From positions 1,387,134-1,451,133 of the forward strand of contig CP034989.1 in assembly GCA_004026145.2 (NCBI GenBank): a stretch of DNA of 64,000 bases, in the 5' to 3' direction. Below the pieces are notes generated by a model, which was given only the letters and a program-made list of their open reading frames with translations, was not told the DNA's origin and ran no database searches. Position 1 is the stretch's first letter. Each line of letters starts with the position of its first letter. Positions 47,834 to 64,000 of the stretch are shown one piece after another. The stretch comes from Takifugu bimaculatus. Taxonomy: Eukaryota; Chordata; Actinopteri; Tetraodontiformes; Tetraodontidae. A program made the translations under genes and the position numbers.

Positions 47834-48132
47834 TGTTAGGTTCCCAGCTTCTGGCAGCTCTGTTGCGGGTTTCTCCCTGCAGGGGGCGTGGTGGAACCAT
47901 GCTCCAACCGCAGCTGGTACCGTGGACTGACGCACCTGCAGCCTATTGATAATCTAGCTGCCTATTTATGAACTGAACTCACGTTTTGCCAGCGTTGGCG
48001 TGTTTTGTTCCCTAGCGAAACCCTGACTTCTCGTTTCTGGATTATCGTTGTGAGTTTTCCTTCGTGGACTAGTTTTTGACCTCACTTCTGCGCTTTGCCT
48101 GCTTTCGGGTCCTGGCACAACCGACCGTAACA
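47834..48132 (+). mobile_element. Solo LTR, 299 bp, with perfect 5-bp target duplication GAAAT
   Basis: The element starts TGTTAGGTTCCC and ends GACCGTAACA, so its ends are TGTT...AACA, with GAAAT on both sides (47829-47833 and 48133-48137). A TATA-like CCTATTTATGAAC lies at about 47961. No internal retrotransposon sequence adjoins either side, so recombination between two LTRs probably removed it. The ends and duplication length suit a Ty3/gypsy-like or ERV-like family; which one is not determined. It carries a CTCF-like core at 47875-47891. Confidence 0.8.
47875..47891 (+). promoter_or_regulatory. CTCF-like core inside the 47.8-kb solo LTR
   Basis: CCCTGCAGGGGGCGTGG, 41 bp from the LTR start, contains the CAGGGGGCG core also found near the start of the 56.6-kb LTR. 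Confidence 0.4.
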
Positions 48133-48137
48133 GAAAT

Positions 48138-52179
<4,042 letters not shown>

Positions 52180-52189
52180 CCCCCCCCCC

Positions 52190-55100
52190 TCTCTTTAAGG
52201 CTGATTCTCAAAGGAGCCAAAATTCTGTGTGTCTGGTTCAGCAGAGTCCAGAAACAACCCCCACCACCGCCGCCTCACACACATGTAAATAGTCCTCTGC
52301 CCTCTTATCCTTTTGTAATACCCCTCCGAACATGGGTCTAAAGGTCTGCGTTCGTCTGGCTCCACAAACAGCCCCCACACCCCCACCCCCTGTGTGGGAT
52401 GTGTGTGGGACAGGGGTGCTCTTTTATGCCGCTTGTTCCACTTCCAACATCTGTCTCCCATTGCCTCGCTGCTGGATGATGCCTCCTTTGTCAGTTGGTT
52501 TGATGAGGTTTCGTCCACTTTACCAGGATCGCTGAGTCACCACTCAATAATTTTTTCAGCCCCCTGGATGGAGACAAAAGCTGTCAAAGATTCGTATGAT
52601 ATTGACCCAACTGGAATAGCGAGGGCAGAGCTTTTGCTTGTACTGCAGCAGACCACCGGAGGCAATCAGGGGGGCTTATCTTTGGATCGCAAGTCCACAT
52701 TAAACTCATGCAAGGATGTCCTCAGGCCTTATGAATGCAAATTTGTATGAGAATAGTCACTCTTGCTATTGTTCGAGGAGGAATCCCTGTTTTTTAGCCA
52801 CATGTGCTAATAACATTCTTTGGTTTTCTGTTGTTCCTTCAATTTTTCCAGTTATACTCCTTCTCTCAAAGGAGTATAAATGGAGAGAAGGGTATTAAGA
52901 GAGATCTTGCTGTCTTCTTGGGTGGGGACTTCCCAACACTTATCTAATTTGCTCCTGCCTGCACGCCCCAGGTGTCCATGTTTCTGCATGATTTATGACA
53001 GTGCTGCTCTGCTCTACAATTTTAGCATGCCTGCTCAGCTGTATTTGCCTCAAGACAACCTGCAACCTGCTTCTTTTTATCTAAAAAAAATTGTCTTTCG
53101 TGTTGGCCAGACATAACATCAATTCATCAGACATGTTAGCTTGCTAATCTATGAAAAGTTTGATCCCAGACAAAGAACATCCTGCGCATTATACCGAAAT
53201 GAGGCTAAAATCCTTCATTAGAGCTGCCATGTTTCAATGTTGGCACCAGCTACAGCCAGAGAATTCCCACTGGAATGACCATTTCTTCTCAGTGGCCACA
53301 CAAATAATGTTGAAAGCCTAGTTAAGCTGGTTGTTAATGTGAGCTGCCTGACACAAAACAGCATTCATGATTGTTTCATCTGTTTAATTTTGTAGTGCCA
53401 GATGAGCAAAGCCCTCACTAATCAGCACAATGCTGCTTTTTATTCCAACACTGAGGAAAAACAGCTCCATATTAGGATCAGTATTGTGTTCCACGTGGCT
53501 TATCTGCCAAACACAACAGCTCGGTGGTGAGGGTACGATGCTACGGCGACTCTGACGCTTCAGACGGTAAACATTGAGTAGTCGCTCCCTCGGTCGCACT
53601 ACACCCACGCTCTGGATATACGCACGGTGCGTGTGAGTTTGTGTATGTGGATGCCGCGAGATGAGAGGGGGATTTGTGTGGCACGCCAGCTGTGACGCCC
53701 TCAGGAAGAGACAGATGTGCACCTTGTTAAAATGCTTCAAACATAAAACAGGTTGACTTTTGATTCCAGAGCATCCGCTTAAAGATGTTTTATAGCCTCC
53801 CTGCACCATATAAATGTCTAAACACATCAACATGTGCAGGGAAACATCATTACCTGATGCCATATCTTTAATGATTTAATGCTAATAACCTAAATAAAGC
53901 AAGATGGCGCATTTAAAGGGAATGGAAACGATTTGGGGGTGGAAAGGAAAGCCATCATGATATAATGATGATGATTAATTCTAATTCTTAGGAGATTATC
54001 TGGCAGCTGTGTTGGGTAACATGAAAGAATTGCCCTCAAATTCTAATTTTGCTTCTCCTTTCCTACGCGAATGATAGTGAATGATAGTTGTTTTCTGCCC
54101 CAGGAACACTGTAAATAAGACCGCCGCTCCTTCGGTTTTAAGCAGGCAATCTTGAAATGAAAATAAATAAATCATGGGCTCATTTGGATTGCGAACAGCC
54201 AACATAAGCCTCTGAATTTGCAGTCTCGAAGGTAGATTATTTTCCACCATCGGGTTGCAATCTGAAAACAAGTAAATACACTCAAAATGCACATGGGACA
54301 GACGGAGAATCAGCCAAAACATTGGAATAACACCGAAATCAAGGCTTCAAGCACACCCAACATTCCTGGGGAGAAAAAACAAAACCTGGGGTTGGAGTTG
54401 AAATCCGGACGCAGGGATGATGTAGTAGAAGAAGAAGAAGAAAGACAAACAGGGGAATGAGCTCAAGCTTGGTGGCTCTTCCCCACCCAGCAGGCTGTTC
54501 CAGGACCGAGGTGCTGGCTCAGCCTCAGCTCGCTCTCTCCATCGTGAAGCAACCATCGGATCATCATGTAGATGTGCTTTCAGGACGCGGTAATTACCTG
54601 CCTATGCAATCTGTTCTTTTTTGTACAGGAGAGTTTGAAATCTGTTGCTCTCTTTGCTTTTCTTTATTTCTCGATGCGTTTCCCAGTCGGTGTTCCACGC
54701 TTCCCCCGCCTGGCAGCGATCCACGGCAGCCTGCGAACGCATCGCAGCAACACATCACAAGGCGAGCCCAGCCGTGCTGCAACGGTCCAGACGAACCAGA
54801 TGACTCCTGCGCTCTCCCCTCCCTCTGAAGTCCATTGTGTCCATTTGGAAAACGAGCCTTTTTCATTCTCATTATTTTTATCTATCTCATTCTTCGTTGA
54901 TGGGTGCTCTCCCCTGACAAATACTCCCTTTCTATCCTCCACATTTATCTTTTCTGTCAGAGGAAGACCAGAACACGATGAAGATTACAGGAGAGCAAAT
55001 ACGGGCCACGAGTCAACCTGAACATTTATATTGGTGCTACCGTACGCCAACCCCCGCCCCCCATCCTCCTTGGCATAAGTCTTAAACTGTAGATTCTGGC

Positions 55101-56636
55101 TATGTCACACTTGATAGTTATAGCCTGTCCTGCAGAGCTCTATTCATGTACGAGCTAAAATAAGGCGCCAGCGACAGGCATATTCATCTCTCTCTTTGTG
55201 CAGGCAGCCTTGTGCAGGACCCGCACTGATAAACGGCGCATAAGAAGATTAAATTAGCTGGGAGTATCAGGGGGCAGCGAGATAATGCTCTTCAAATTCT
55301 CTCCTGGGAACATCTGACCACTGTTGCATTTCTCTCATCCTAAATTTAAGGCTCAACCCAACTCCAGCGTAACCCAACAGCGTGACCTCTAACAGGCCCT
55401 GCCAAGTTAAAGTGATCGTTACACAGGTATTCCTCCTTCTCCTCCTACTCCCCCCACCCCGGAGGTGGAGTGCAGATCGAGGTCGAACAGACCGAGTTAT
55501 CCAGCGCCGGAAATTCCCACTGCCGAGCGAGGAAGCACTGTGAGGTCACTGGTTGGAAGAGGAGCCTTCATGTAAAAGTCATCTTGTCAGATCTGTGTTT
55601 GCATCACATTGTCATTTTGGGATTTATTTTCCGAGCGGCGTGGTAACTACATCTGCAAACTCACTTAAAATTTTGAAAATATTGCAAAAGTTGGGAAATT
55701 TTAAGTTCATGTTTGTGTAATAGAGTTAAGAACCCTAACCCTTGTGGGATGGTTTCAGTGTTTGGACATCCTACTTATCTGTAGAAAATCATCAACCTTA
55801 ATGGAAGAGCAACAGTAAAGAAAACCAAAATATAGTCCATCTTTGACTGAACACTGTGTGTGGCTGGGAGAATTACCACAAAAAACACAATAAAACCTCC
55901 AGCCTGAAGCTGTTGATGAATTTAGGGGAGCAAAAAACAGATCATGAATGATTCAAATGCTTCTTTCTGACTTTTCCACCACTTTTCCTGTTATCCATCA
56001 CATTTTGACATTTGGCGACACCATGACCTCACCAGTGGGGACCAGTTTGGCTGCCATTCGCGGTTTTAAAATATTTTCTCTTCATCGTCATGCACAGGCT
56101 AAACAATATCAGTGTTGTCCTGGTTACATTTGCTCTTTCACCTGCGAAATGTTGAGTATTCCCGATGGATTGTCCAAACCTTGACCTCCTGCCATCGACT
56201 ATTACTTAATTACAAACTTCAACAAACATAAAATCTGCATGACAGCAACTTGGAATGAATGTAGATTCCTGACAGCTTCTTCCAAGTCTAACTGGATGAG
56301 TAATCTCTTCTCCCTTGAATGTGGTGAACAACGGTGTGGTTTTTGGAGTCTGTTTCCACGGTATCAGCTTGAAATGGGCGAAATTAGATCTGAAACCCCA
56401 AACTAGCTTTGGGTCAGTGTAATTTGTCGCTGTCGCTGATGCCCCCCTCCCCCCCAAAAAAATGCAGATGTTCCTTCTGGCTCCTCTTTCAAGGGTTGTA
56501 AACTCAAGCCGATGATGTCATGACAGCCCCCTATCAAGGATCATCAGGCAGCTCCACCAAAGATTTTATCAGACATCGGTGTTGAGAAAGAAGAAAAGAC
56601 GCACTAGAAACAGCTGAGGAGGGCAGCGCATTGCTT
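52190..56636. other. Non-coding stretch between the CT tract and the 56.6-kb LTR
   Basis: No exon is recognised. The open frames of up to about 160 codons (for example minus strand 53384-53863) show no family resemblance to me. Sequence is moderately A/T-rich. Confidence 0.5.
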
Positions 56637-56641
56637 GTTGC

Positions 56642-57207
56642 TGTTGGGGTCCAGGGTGGTGTCTGATTTATTTCCTCCAGGGGGCGTTAGGGAGTTTGAT
56701 TGCCTACAGCTGGCACTGTAGGCAGGCGCGATTGCCACCTGGCTGCCTACTTAAGGAGGGAGCGCCTACCTATCGGGCCCGGAGTGTCCTGTTGTCTCGG
56801 TTGCTGTCCTGTTTGTTTCCCAGCACGTTCAAGGTCTCCATTGCCGTCTGCTGGACCGGTTCCCGGGTTCTCTGCAGTCCTGGAGGACTGCTCCTGGTTC
56901 GAGGACTCACCCGTACTCCCTGCAGCCCAGGAGGACTGCGTCTGTCTTCTGGGTCTCCATGGCGTGTCCTGGGCCAGTGAGCGTGCAGAGTCGGACTCCC
57001 GAGTTCTCTGCAGTCCTTCTGCAGTGCTTCTGGTTTGAGGACTCTCCGCTGGACCCCACGAAGTGCAGATCCTTACTCCTGAGCTACCCGCAGTCCAGGA
57101 GGACTGTCTGTCTTTGTGTTGCCCCCCCGCAATCAAACTCATTTGGACCATCTTACCATCGTGTTCTGGTCTGCTCTCGGGTTCTCTCTAAGACACATAC
57201 CGTAACA
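56642..57207 (+). mobile_element. Solo LTR, 566 bp, with perfect 5-bp target duplication GTTGC and internal repeats
   Basis: The element starts TGTTGGGGTCC and ends CATACCGTAACA (TGTT...AACA), flanked by GTTGC at 56637-56641 and 57208-57212. A TATA-like CTACTTAAGGAGG lies at about 56747. The body holds about four diverged repeats built on CTGCAGTCC...GAGGACT, starting near 56872, 56920, 57007 and 57089. These explain the several overlapping open frames here, which are not genes. No internal coding region of a retrotransposon adjoins it. The shared ends suggest the same superfamily as the LTR at 47834. Confidence 0.85.
56673..56690 (+). promoter_or_regulatory. CTCF-like core inside the 56.6-kb solo LTR
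   Basis: TCCTCCAGGGGGCGTTAG, about 31 bp from the LTR start, resembles the CTCF core CCACCAGGGGGCGCTA. Confidence 0.4.
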
Positions 57208-60200
57208 GTTGCTCTGGCAAAGGAGCGAGAAGCGAGCCAGTAACCCAAACGAAGCAGAAACTACCTGCCATCGCAAGAATCCCAATGCACGAAATTGATG
57301 TTGAGGGTCGCAGGAGTGGCTTTGACCTCTGGGTATTAAATCTCCCCCAGCAACCGTTGACGTGCCGTCATTTTATGTCCTCAACTCTTGTCGCCCGTGC
57401 AGGGGGGCATGTTTACACAGCCGGGTCAGATTTGGATAAAAGCAACGTGATAATAAACAGAATCACAGCCGCAACCTCAGCAGAAAATCAATCGGCTGAA
57501 GCCACGATTTTTGTGGCTTTTCGTAGGATTTTCTGTGTTTGTGGGAATATCGAGTTGAGCGTGTTTTGTTTTATCAAGAAAGTTGCGTTCTTGGACTTTA
57601 ATGCGCAGGTGGCATCATCAACCATGACAGCTATGGGTGCTTCGCTGCCTCATCATCCTTCAATTTCGTTTATTAGTGTCATTGTTGTTTACATACGCGC
57701 GGCAAACGTTCCTTGGTCGTGCTGATTTATTTGGACATACCTTAACAAAACTTCAGCATACATGGATGGATATTGTTGAAATGATTAATTGAGAGCCGGT
57801 GCCAGCCGTGTTTAGACATATTTTCCATTGAATGTAATGAATCATGCTGGTGAGCATTGCCAGTAACAACCCAGCAGAGGTTCAATCCTCACCGTGTGAC
57901 TAGATCCCTTTTTTTGGGGGGTGAGAACGTCTACATCAAACCAAATAGGTTATTTCCTATGAAAGCAGGAAATGTCACGGTTCAAGATCTGCATTCGCCA
58001 CAGCTCAGTTCATGCTTTGCCACAGCACCGGGGTGGGGGGGAGGGGATGATAATCTCAGTTGTCCCGATGCTTCCTTTTCCCGTTCTCCAGCCTCTCAAC
58101 CAGCCGTGACTGCAATAAATCATGAAGGTTGTCACCCGACATCCTCATTTCTGCCATTTTCTTGCATTTCAGCACTCAGATATTACTCAGGATGGTGGTA
58201 CCTGTTGCTGGATGCCATGTTTCTACCTCCAAATGATCTCCATGTTGAGGCTTTATCCCCGTTAATCCTTCCTCTTGTGTCTCCTGCGAATGCATGTGTC
58301 AGTCAGTCCAGATTCTGGCCATATGTGATCTAAATCTGCTATATATCAAAAGATTCCTTGTGAAGACTGTGCTCAGAGCACCATAAATATTAAATTAACT
58401 GTGTGTATCGATATTTGCATCATGTCTTTGTAGGTTTTTGGACAGGAGACAGTTGGCAAACATATCTGTGAGCATGGGGCTTTGGGTAATCCTGAATAAT
58501 TTAATGGTGAGAAAATTCTCTAGATCATTTTGGCTAAAATATTGTAGATTTGGTGCCATGTCAAGATCTCCCTCCAAGTCGGTTATTGTTGAAAGCTCTT
58601 TTTAAATGTGTTTGCAACTGACAGATGAAACACACGTCCCTGAAATTGATCCACCGTGCAAGACGGGTCTTCGCTGGAACATCCGCACAATAAAGGCAAG
58701 TTCTGACCTTGAGAGGCTCCTGTTTGTTTTGTCTCTGAGGGGGGAAAAATTCCAGTTCCTGAAAGTCGCTGGATGCAGGGCTTTGACAGAAAGTTAAAAA
58801 GGAAACTGGTGGGTTTGTTGTGGGAATTTTAAGTGGTGTGTGATCTGAAAGCAGAATATTGGTGGACAGTCAACACTTGTCTTCAGGTTCCAAACAGGCT
58901 GAAAATCTATATCGCTTTGGATTTTGCTTCCCAAAAATGATTTTCCTTCATAAATCAGTGATGCATCCTGATTCATTTGGAAGACTTTGCAAAGCTGAAA
59001 CAGGCTGAATTTGATTTTACAAACTGAGCTGCAGCTTATTAAATGTAATTGTTTGTTTATTAAGAGATGCAAACCTCTTAAGTTCCTTATTCTATATACT
59101 GTATCAGAGCAGCACACGGACTACAGTAAAACTAATGTAACGTTGCAAACCTTTATATTTAAGCCTGAAAAGGAAATTATCAGTATCTTTGGTGTTTGAC
59201 TGTAAATCGCCTAAATGTGTCCATACATGACTGGGACTCTGATCCCTGATCTGGGAAATATAGACGGTATCGATTTAAGTTCAGATTTTAAAGGAAAAGT
59301 CGGTGTTGACTCTATGATTTTTTTAGTGTGCAGCACTGGAAAGGTTAGCACCGAGCCAGCATAGCCTCCTACCCTGCTCTTAACATTCCTCCTGGACCAG
59401 AGCAATTATCCAGGACTCCCTCCTGCATGCATGAATGCCTAAAGAAGCCTATGCAGTGTTCCGACAATGGCCCATAGCATGCAAAGGTCACCAAAAGTGC
59501 CCGTGGCCGGCCCACCGACCTGCATTTTTTCCTTGCCGCAACCCTCTGACCAGCTCATCCTCTACAGGCGGGAGCTTGTCACACATTGTTGCAAAATAAC
59601 TGACATTTACTCTTGTTTCCGCCTGTGCCGCTGTAAAGTTTCCCATTAGTCTATTTAACTGTGGAGACAGATTTAAAAGCTCACTAAACTGGCCTCTAAA
59701 TGTCTCCCAAACTAGACCAGAGCTGAGTCACCGTTGGGGGGTCGGCTTTGGGTTCAAGCTGCAGCGCTTTTATAGGGAATGGGCAACCAGAGTGAGTCAT
59801 GGTGCGCTCCCAAAGAGCCCAACTCAGACTAAATGTTCTCCAAACTGACATACTGGTGCCTTCTCTTTTGTACGTGTCTCTTTTGATTGTTCTTACAACG
59901 GATGAGTGATGCTGGAGAAAGATTTCTGTAATAATTCAGAGATATTTGGAAGGAGCTTAATTGTTTTAGTGATTCAAATTATCCCCGTTTCGCCTACTTT
60001 GTTGGCCCTTGGACCAACTTCAGTCTGTAATTTTGGTTTTGGTGTGTAGGCTACTCCCAGTCCAAGATGTAGAGACAGCCTGTGACCACATTCAGGGAGA
60101 AACAAAAACTGAAAATAAACCGCGGGTAAAGTATATCGTGCAATAAAATGATGGCTCTAGCAGCCGTGGAAAGTTACAGCCCGTCTCTGTAGGTAGCAAA

Positions 60201-61692
60201 GTTAGCATGACGTTGTGGATCTATTTTTGACATTGTTTCACAATTTTATTTCCCAGAAATGCTGCTTTTGTGTAAGAGTCTTAGCATTTTTGTTTTTAGC
60301 CACAACTACACTGTCCTCTTATCCATGGATCAATGTCCGTACACTTTAGTCACGGTGATCAGGCACAATGAGACGACCAGTCTGATATTAAGTCGGCCCC
60401 ATTTTTGTGAAGGTGTCCTTAGCCCCAAGATGTTTACAGCAGATCTTTAAGCAAGTTAATTGCATGCCCAAGAATGCTCGACGGGAATGCGAACTGTGGA
60501 ATTTAGAGGGCCGGTCAACACCTCGAACTTGTTGTGCGCCTTAACCCTCTTTTGCTTTGCGGCGCCGCTCAGTTATCCCACTGAAAGAGGCCGCAGCCCT
60601 GAGGAAACATGGTTTCCATCAAAGGGTGTACAGCAACAATGCTGATGAAGGCAGTTTCGACATCTACATCGATTGCAGGACCCCAGCACATCTTCCTTCA
60701 TTGCTGTAGTCCATTGCTAAGGTGATGCGTCTATTGTAGGTGCTTCTGGTGGTGGACGAGTCAGAGCGAGCTTCCTGAGCGGTCTGCAGGTATGCCGCCC
60801 ATACATAACAAGTTGTGTTGCCCTGTGTGTCCTGTCACCATTCTGTCAGGAGAAGCTTCTATGTTTTGCATAGATTTGAGCTACAGCAGCTGATTTCTTG
60901 GCCTGGGCCCCCCTGGTTCACCACTCTGCCTTCTTGATACTACTGAGCTGCAGTTTTGGAGATGCTCTGTTGCTATTATCATCAGTTATTTAGTCCCTCT
61001 TATTTCTGTAGAATAATAATTTAAAAAGTATCATCATAAAACTGTCATACAGTAGCTCTACAAAAATATAATAAGCCTGAAAAATAGTCTACAGGAAACA
61101 TGAAGCAACATCGTCATCTGTTCAAACAAAGAGATGAGCTGAGTTGAAGAGAGTTATGAAGAACTGGAAGATAAATCACAAGGGGAAAAATGCTGAATGA
61201 AACACAGGGTGGAACTGTCTCAAGTCAGTGATAGTATGGGTGTCGCGCTCTGATGGCTGTGGCCAGGATGAAAGGGAAGGGAGGAATCCCTGGAGGACTC
61301 TTGTCTGGAGATGTGAGGCAAACACACTCTAATTAATGCACACAAGCACACAAAATGAGCAGAGTATAGAAATGAAAGGCCGCTCAGGAGATCTGGTGAC
61401 CAGATAAGGTTAATTGCTTCTATTTTATTAATGAGCAACAAGCAACGCTGAAGGAAATCAGCTTAACAGAAATCACCGCGTTGATTTTAGTACTTCCGGT
61501 TGCACCAGAAACAGGAAAGTAGATCAAATTTAGAGATTTGACAGCTTCCTACCTCATGGACACCAGTTTGTGATAAAACTTTTGATACCTATCAGGAGAA
61601 CTGGGACAAGTAAGAAGCCCGTTAAAAATTTAAAGTAGCTTTAAAGTTCTGCCTCCTGCCTCATGTTACTCTTCCATATACAGTGTTCCTAG

Positions 61693-61711
61693 TGGCCAGC
61701 AGGGGGCACTG
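61693..61711 (+). promoter_or_regulatory. Strong CTCF-like motif
   Basis: TGGCCAGCAGGGGGCACTG matches the extended vertebrate CTCF consensus at nearly every position, including the CCAGCAGGGGGCA core. It is oriented plus, opposite to the motif at 47692-47710. Confidence 0.55.
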
Positions 61712-63729
61712 TGGTCAAGAGTCAAAATAAATCGGAGAGGAAATCATAAAATATGCACAACTTTTTTATTATCTTAATTTTACCAACTAAATGATGAAAA
61801 TTACCACATCTATTTTGTCTCATAATGTCAATTTTAATTATATCTTCCAATATAATTTCAAATTCCCAGCCCTCACAGCGAATTGAGTTTGAATCGCCCC
61901 TTTTTAAATGTCTTTCCTGTATAATTTAACATCTCCAGACCTGCTTTGCTCATTTGGACAGCCTGTCCTCTCATGTTTAAAGATAAAGTAATGTTGCCAT
62001 AGCTGTGTGTGTGGGAGAAAGGATTTAATGGCCTTGAGACTCAAGCGAATGGGGCATAAATGCATCAGACCAGAGCAGATGAATTGCCTCATTTGCACCT
62101 AAAAACACGGAAAAAGACCACTGTTTTTTTTCTGAATTTCAATCTGATTATTTCTTCAGAACAATGAGGTTTAATGTGCTTTAAGGGAATTATTATTAGT
62201 CTTTTAAAGGGTTATTTTTGAAGCAATCTCACTGTATTTTTTAAGCCTTTAACAGCCTGGATGGCACTTAACCCTTCCAGGAAGATGTTTATGTGAGAGG
62301 AGGAGACGTCAAACAGACTCTTCACTTGCCACAGATTAAAGTGCTTCGGCCGTAGTGCCACGAGACGGCCTGTCTGGATGTGTTTACCGCAGCTTTTCTG
62401 CAGGCAGGTGATCGGGACCCACAGGAGGTATGCCAGTTTACCTTCGGATCTGCGAGGATGAGGCCTGTGGGAGGCTGTAACACAGATAACAGGAAAGCGT
62501 CTGTAACATTAGTCTAATCCCCCCGACATTTGTAAACCGTCTCTGGATGAATCCCATCGTCATAGATCACGGAGACTCACATGCCCGGTAATGATTACAG
62601 CCCAAGGTTTTCATATATTTAGGTTTGAAAGCGGAAACTCTGAAAACATTTTCTTATCGCCGGCCCCACACAGGCAATTTAATTTTAATAAAGATGGGCT
62701 TCAACCATCTGCCAAAGAATTTCACACACAAACACATGGAGGAACAGGAAGCTACAAATGAACAGATGTCTACCAGTCTGTCTACCAGGAATCTTTAGAA
62801 TTATTTTTTCAGATAAATATCTGGAAAATGAATTTAATCCGCATATGTGACTCGGAGTCATCTGATGTTAAACAAATGGCTTTTTGTAAAGCCAGACTTT
62901 AGACTTGGATCTAAAGTTGTCCAGGAGGACGGCCTTGGACTCCATTTGCAACGTTTCCTGTGTAAAACAGCCTGTGGATGAGAAATCAACTCTAGTCTAA
63001 GATTGATAAGATTAATTACTTCCTGGTTTCCCAAATCCATTGTCAAGTCCGACTCCAGTCGCTAATTAAAACCAGTGAAGTGTCGACGCTGCTTCATTGC
63101 CAACCACTGGTCAGGGGAGGGAATGCAGACAGGGTGGCCCTGAACAGCGAGTGAATACGCTGCCAAGGATTGTGCTGTGGTGTGCCACTTCTGGCCTGTG
63201 CCCCTCAGTTTGAATTATGTTACATATTCCAAGATACAACTGTGTCCTCCACATTAATCTTTATTTCTTGTGGCTGATCCATATCCGAGTGCCAAAGCAT
63301 TTAATTTCCTTGTGTGTCCTGATGTTGGATCTTTTGTTCAACGCTGCTCTCTTCAAAGGTCGGGATGCGATCCAGACTTTCACACATGTGACTGTTGTTG
63401 CTCATGTGACACATAAACAAGGTGATCAAAAAGAGCCAAACTGCGGAGGGGTCTTTGACATCACACTCAGGCTGCGCCAAACGCATCCCTCAACTTTGCA
63501 CCGACTTATCTGTGAGATAGTCCGTTAAACTTTGATTCTATTCTGACGGGTTTATCTTTCACGTCCCTGTGAGAAAAAAGATTCGCTGTATTTTCATATT
63601 GTCTGTTATACATAGAATATAGGCAGTGGTTCTCTAATTGGGGGAGCGCCGGAATGCGAGCGATAATTAGCCCATTTCACGCAGCCTGGAGGCCACATAA
63701 AAGAGAGGAACCCAGAGGATGGTGGTGGT

Positions 63730-63747
63730 GGGGGGGGGGGGGGGGGG
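63730..63747. repeat. Poly(G) tract of 18
   Basis: Eighteen G preceded by GGTGGTGGT. It can form G-quadruplexes and is a likely spot for sequencing-length error. Confidence 0.9.
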
Positions 63748-64000
63748 TAGGGTCGTAAAATTAGCCCAGTGTACTAGTGTTTGTTGTGGCAGCAAACCAG
63801 ACCTGGACGCTTCACCTTCAGAGTACAGCGACTTTTTTCCAGGGGCCTGGTTTTGCCGCCCTCAGACACCAAAGGCTTGACAGCTGCGGTTGCTCTTGAC
63901 CTTCTGAGTTCACAAAATGTGTGTAGCAGCAGAGGGTGTCATAAAGCTGACTCAGGAAAAGCCTGCAGCAGAGAAACACTGCACTCAGCCCACATGCTCT

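Larger units (their letters stand above)
57213..64000. other. Right-hand stretch with no recognised gene
   Basis: No protein family is recognised in any frame. Apart from a strong CTCF-like motif and a G-run listed separately, I see only A/T-rich unique-looking sequence. Confidence 0.5.

Noticed and set aside
53384..53863. 159-codon minus-strand frame
   Set aside because: No family resemblance and a His/Thr stretch from CA-type sequence; probably a chance frame.
56696..57243. Overlapping frames of 94-134 codons on both strands
   Set aside because: They lie inside the solo LTR 56642-57207 and arise from its internal repeats.

Overview
The window is vertebrate nuclear DNA, most likely from a percomorph teleost with a compact, pufferfish-like genome. 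The evidence is four spliced protein-coding genes with short GT-AG introns (many around 70-250 bp), abundant long CA/TG and CT microsatellites, an internally deleted Tc1-like transposon of a type common in fish, and solo LTRs. The species call is inference; no database was searched.

Layout. (1) Positions 1-27,800 hold no gene I recognise. They contain microsatellites, one LTR with a 4-bp target duplication, a related LTR fragment, a Tc1-derived remnant, and one unusually long open frame at 22,310-23,053 of unknown meaning. (2) Positions 27,842-45,807 are the gene cluster: pus7l (minus, 9 exons), a TSPAN8-like tetraspanin (minus, 9 exons, all introns phase 0), rab19 (plus, 4 coding exons) and lrrc17 (minus, 4 coding exons). 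All four were rebuilt exon by exon and their frames close. The exception is a single extra base in pus7l exon 1, which breaks the frame in this copy of the sequence. (3) Positions 45,808-64,000 again hold no recognised gene. They carry two solo LTRs with perfect 5-bp target duplications (47,834-48,132 and 56,642-57,207), a 100-bp CT tract, G-quadruplex-prone runs and CTCF-like motifs.

The genes do not form a pathway: a TruD-type pseudouridine synthase, a four-pass membrane organiser, a vesicle-traffic GTPase and a secreted leucine-rich-repeat protein. Their arrangement is informative, though. The tetraspanin and rab19 are head to head about 1.27 kb apart (start to start). rab19 and lrrc17 are tail to tail, 825 bp between stop codons, with poly(A) signals on opposite strands about 10-100 bp apart.

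I did not find a clear previously undescribed system. The strongest leads are the pus7l frame break, the tetraspanin as a gene needing assignment, and the solo LTR pair that each carry a CTCF-like core near the 5' end.
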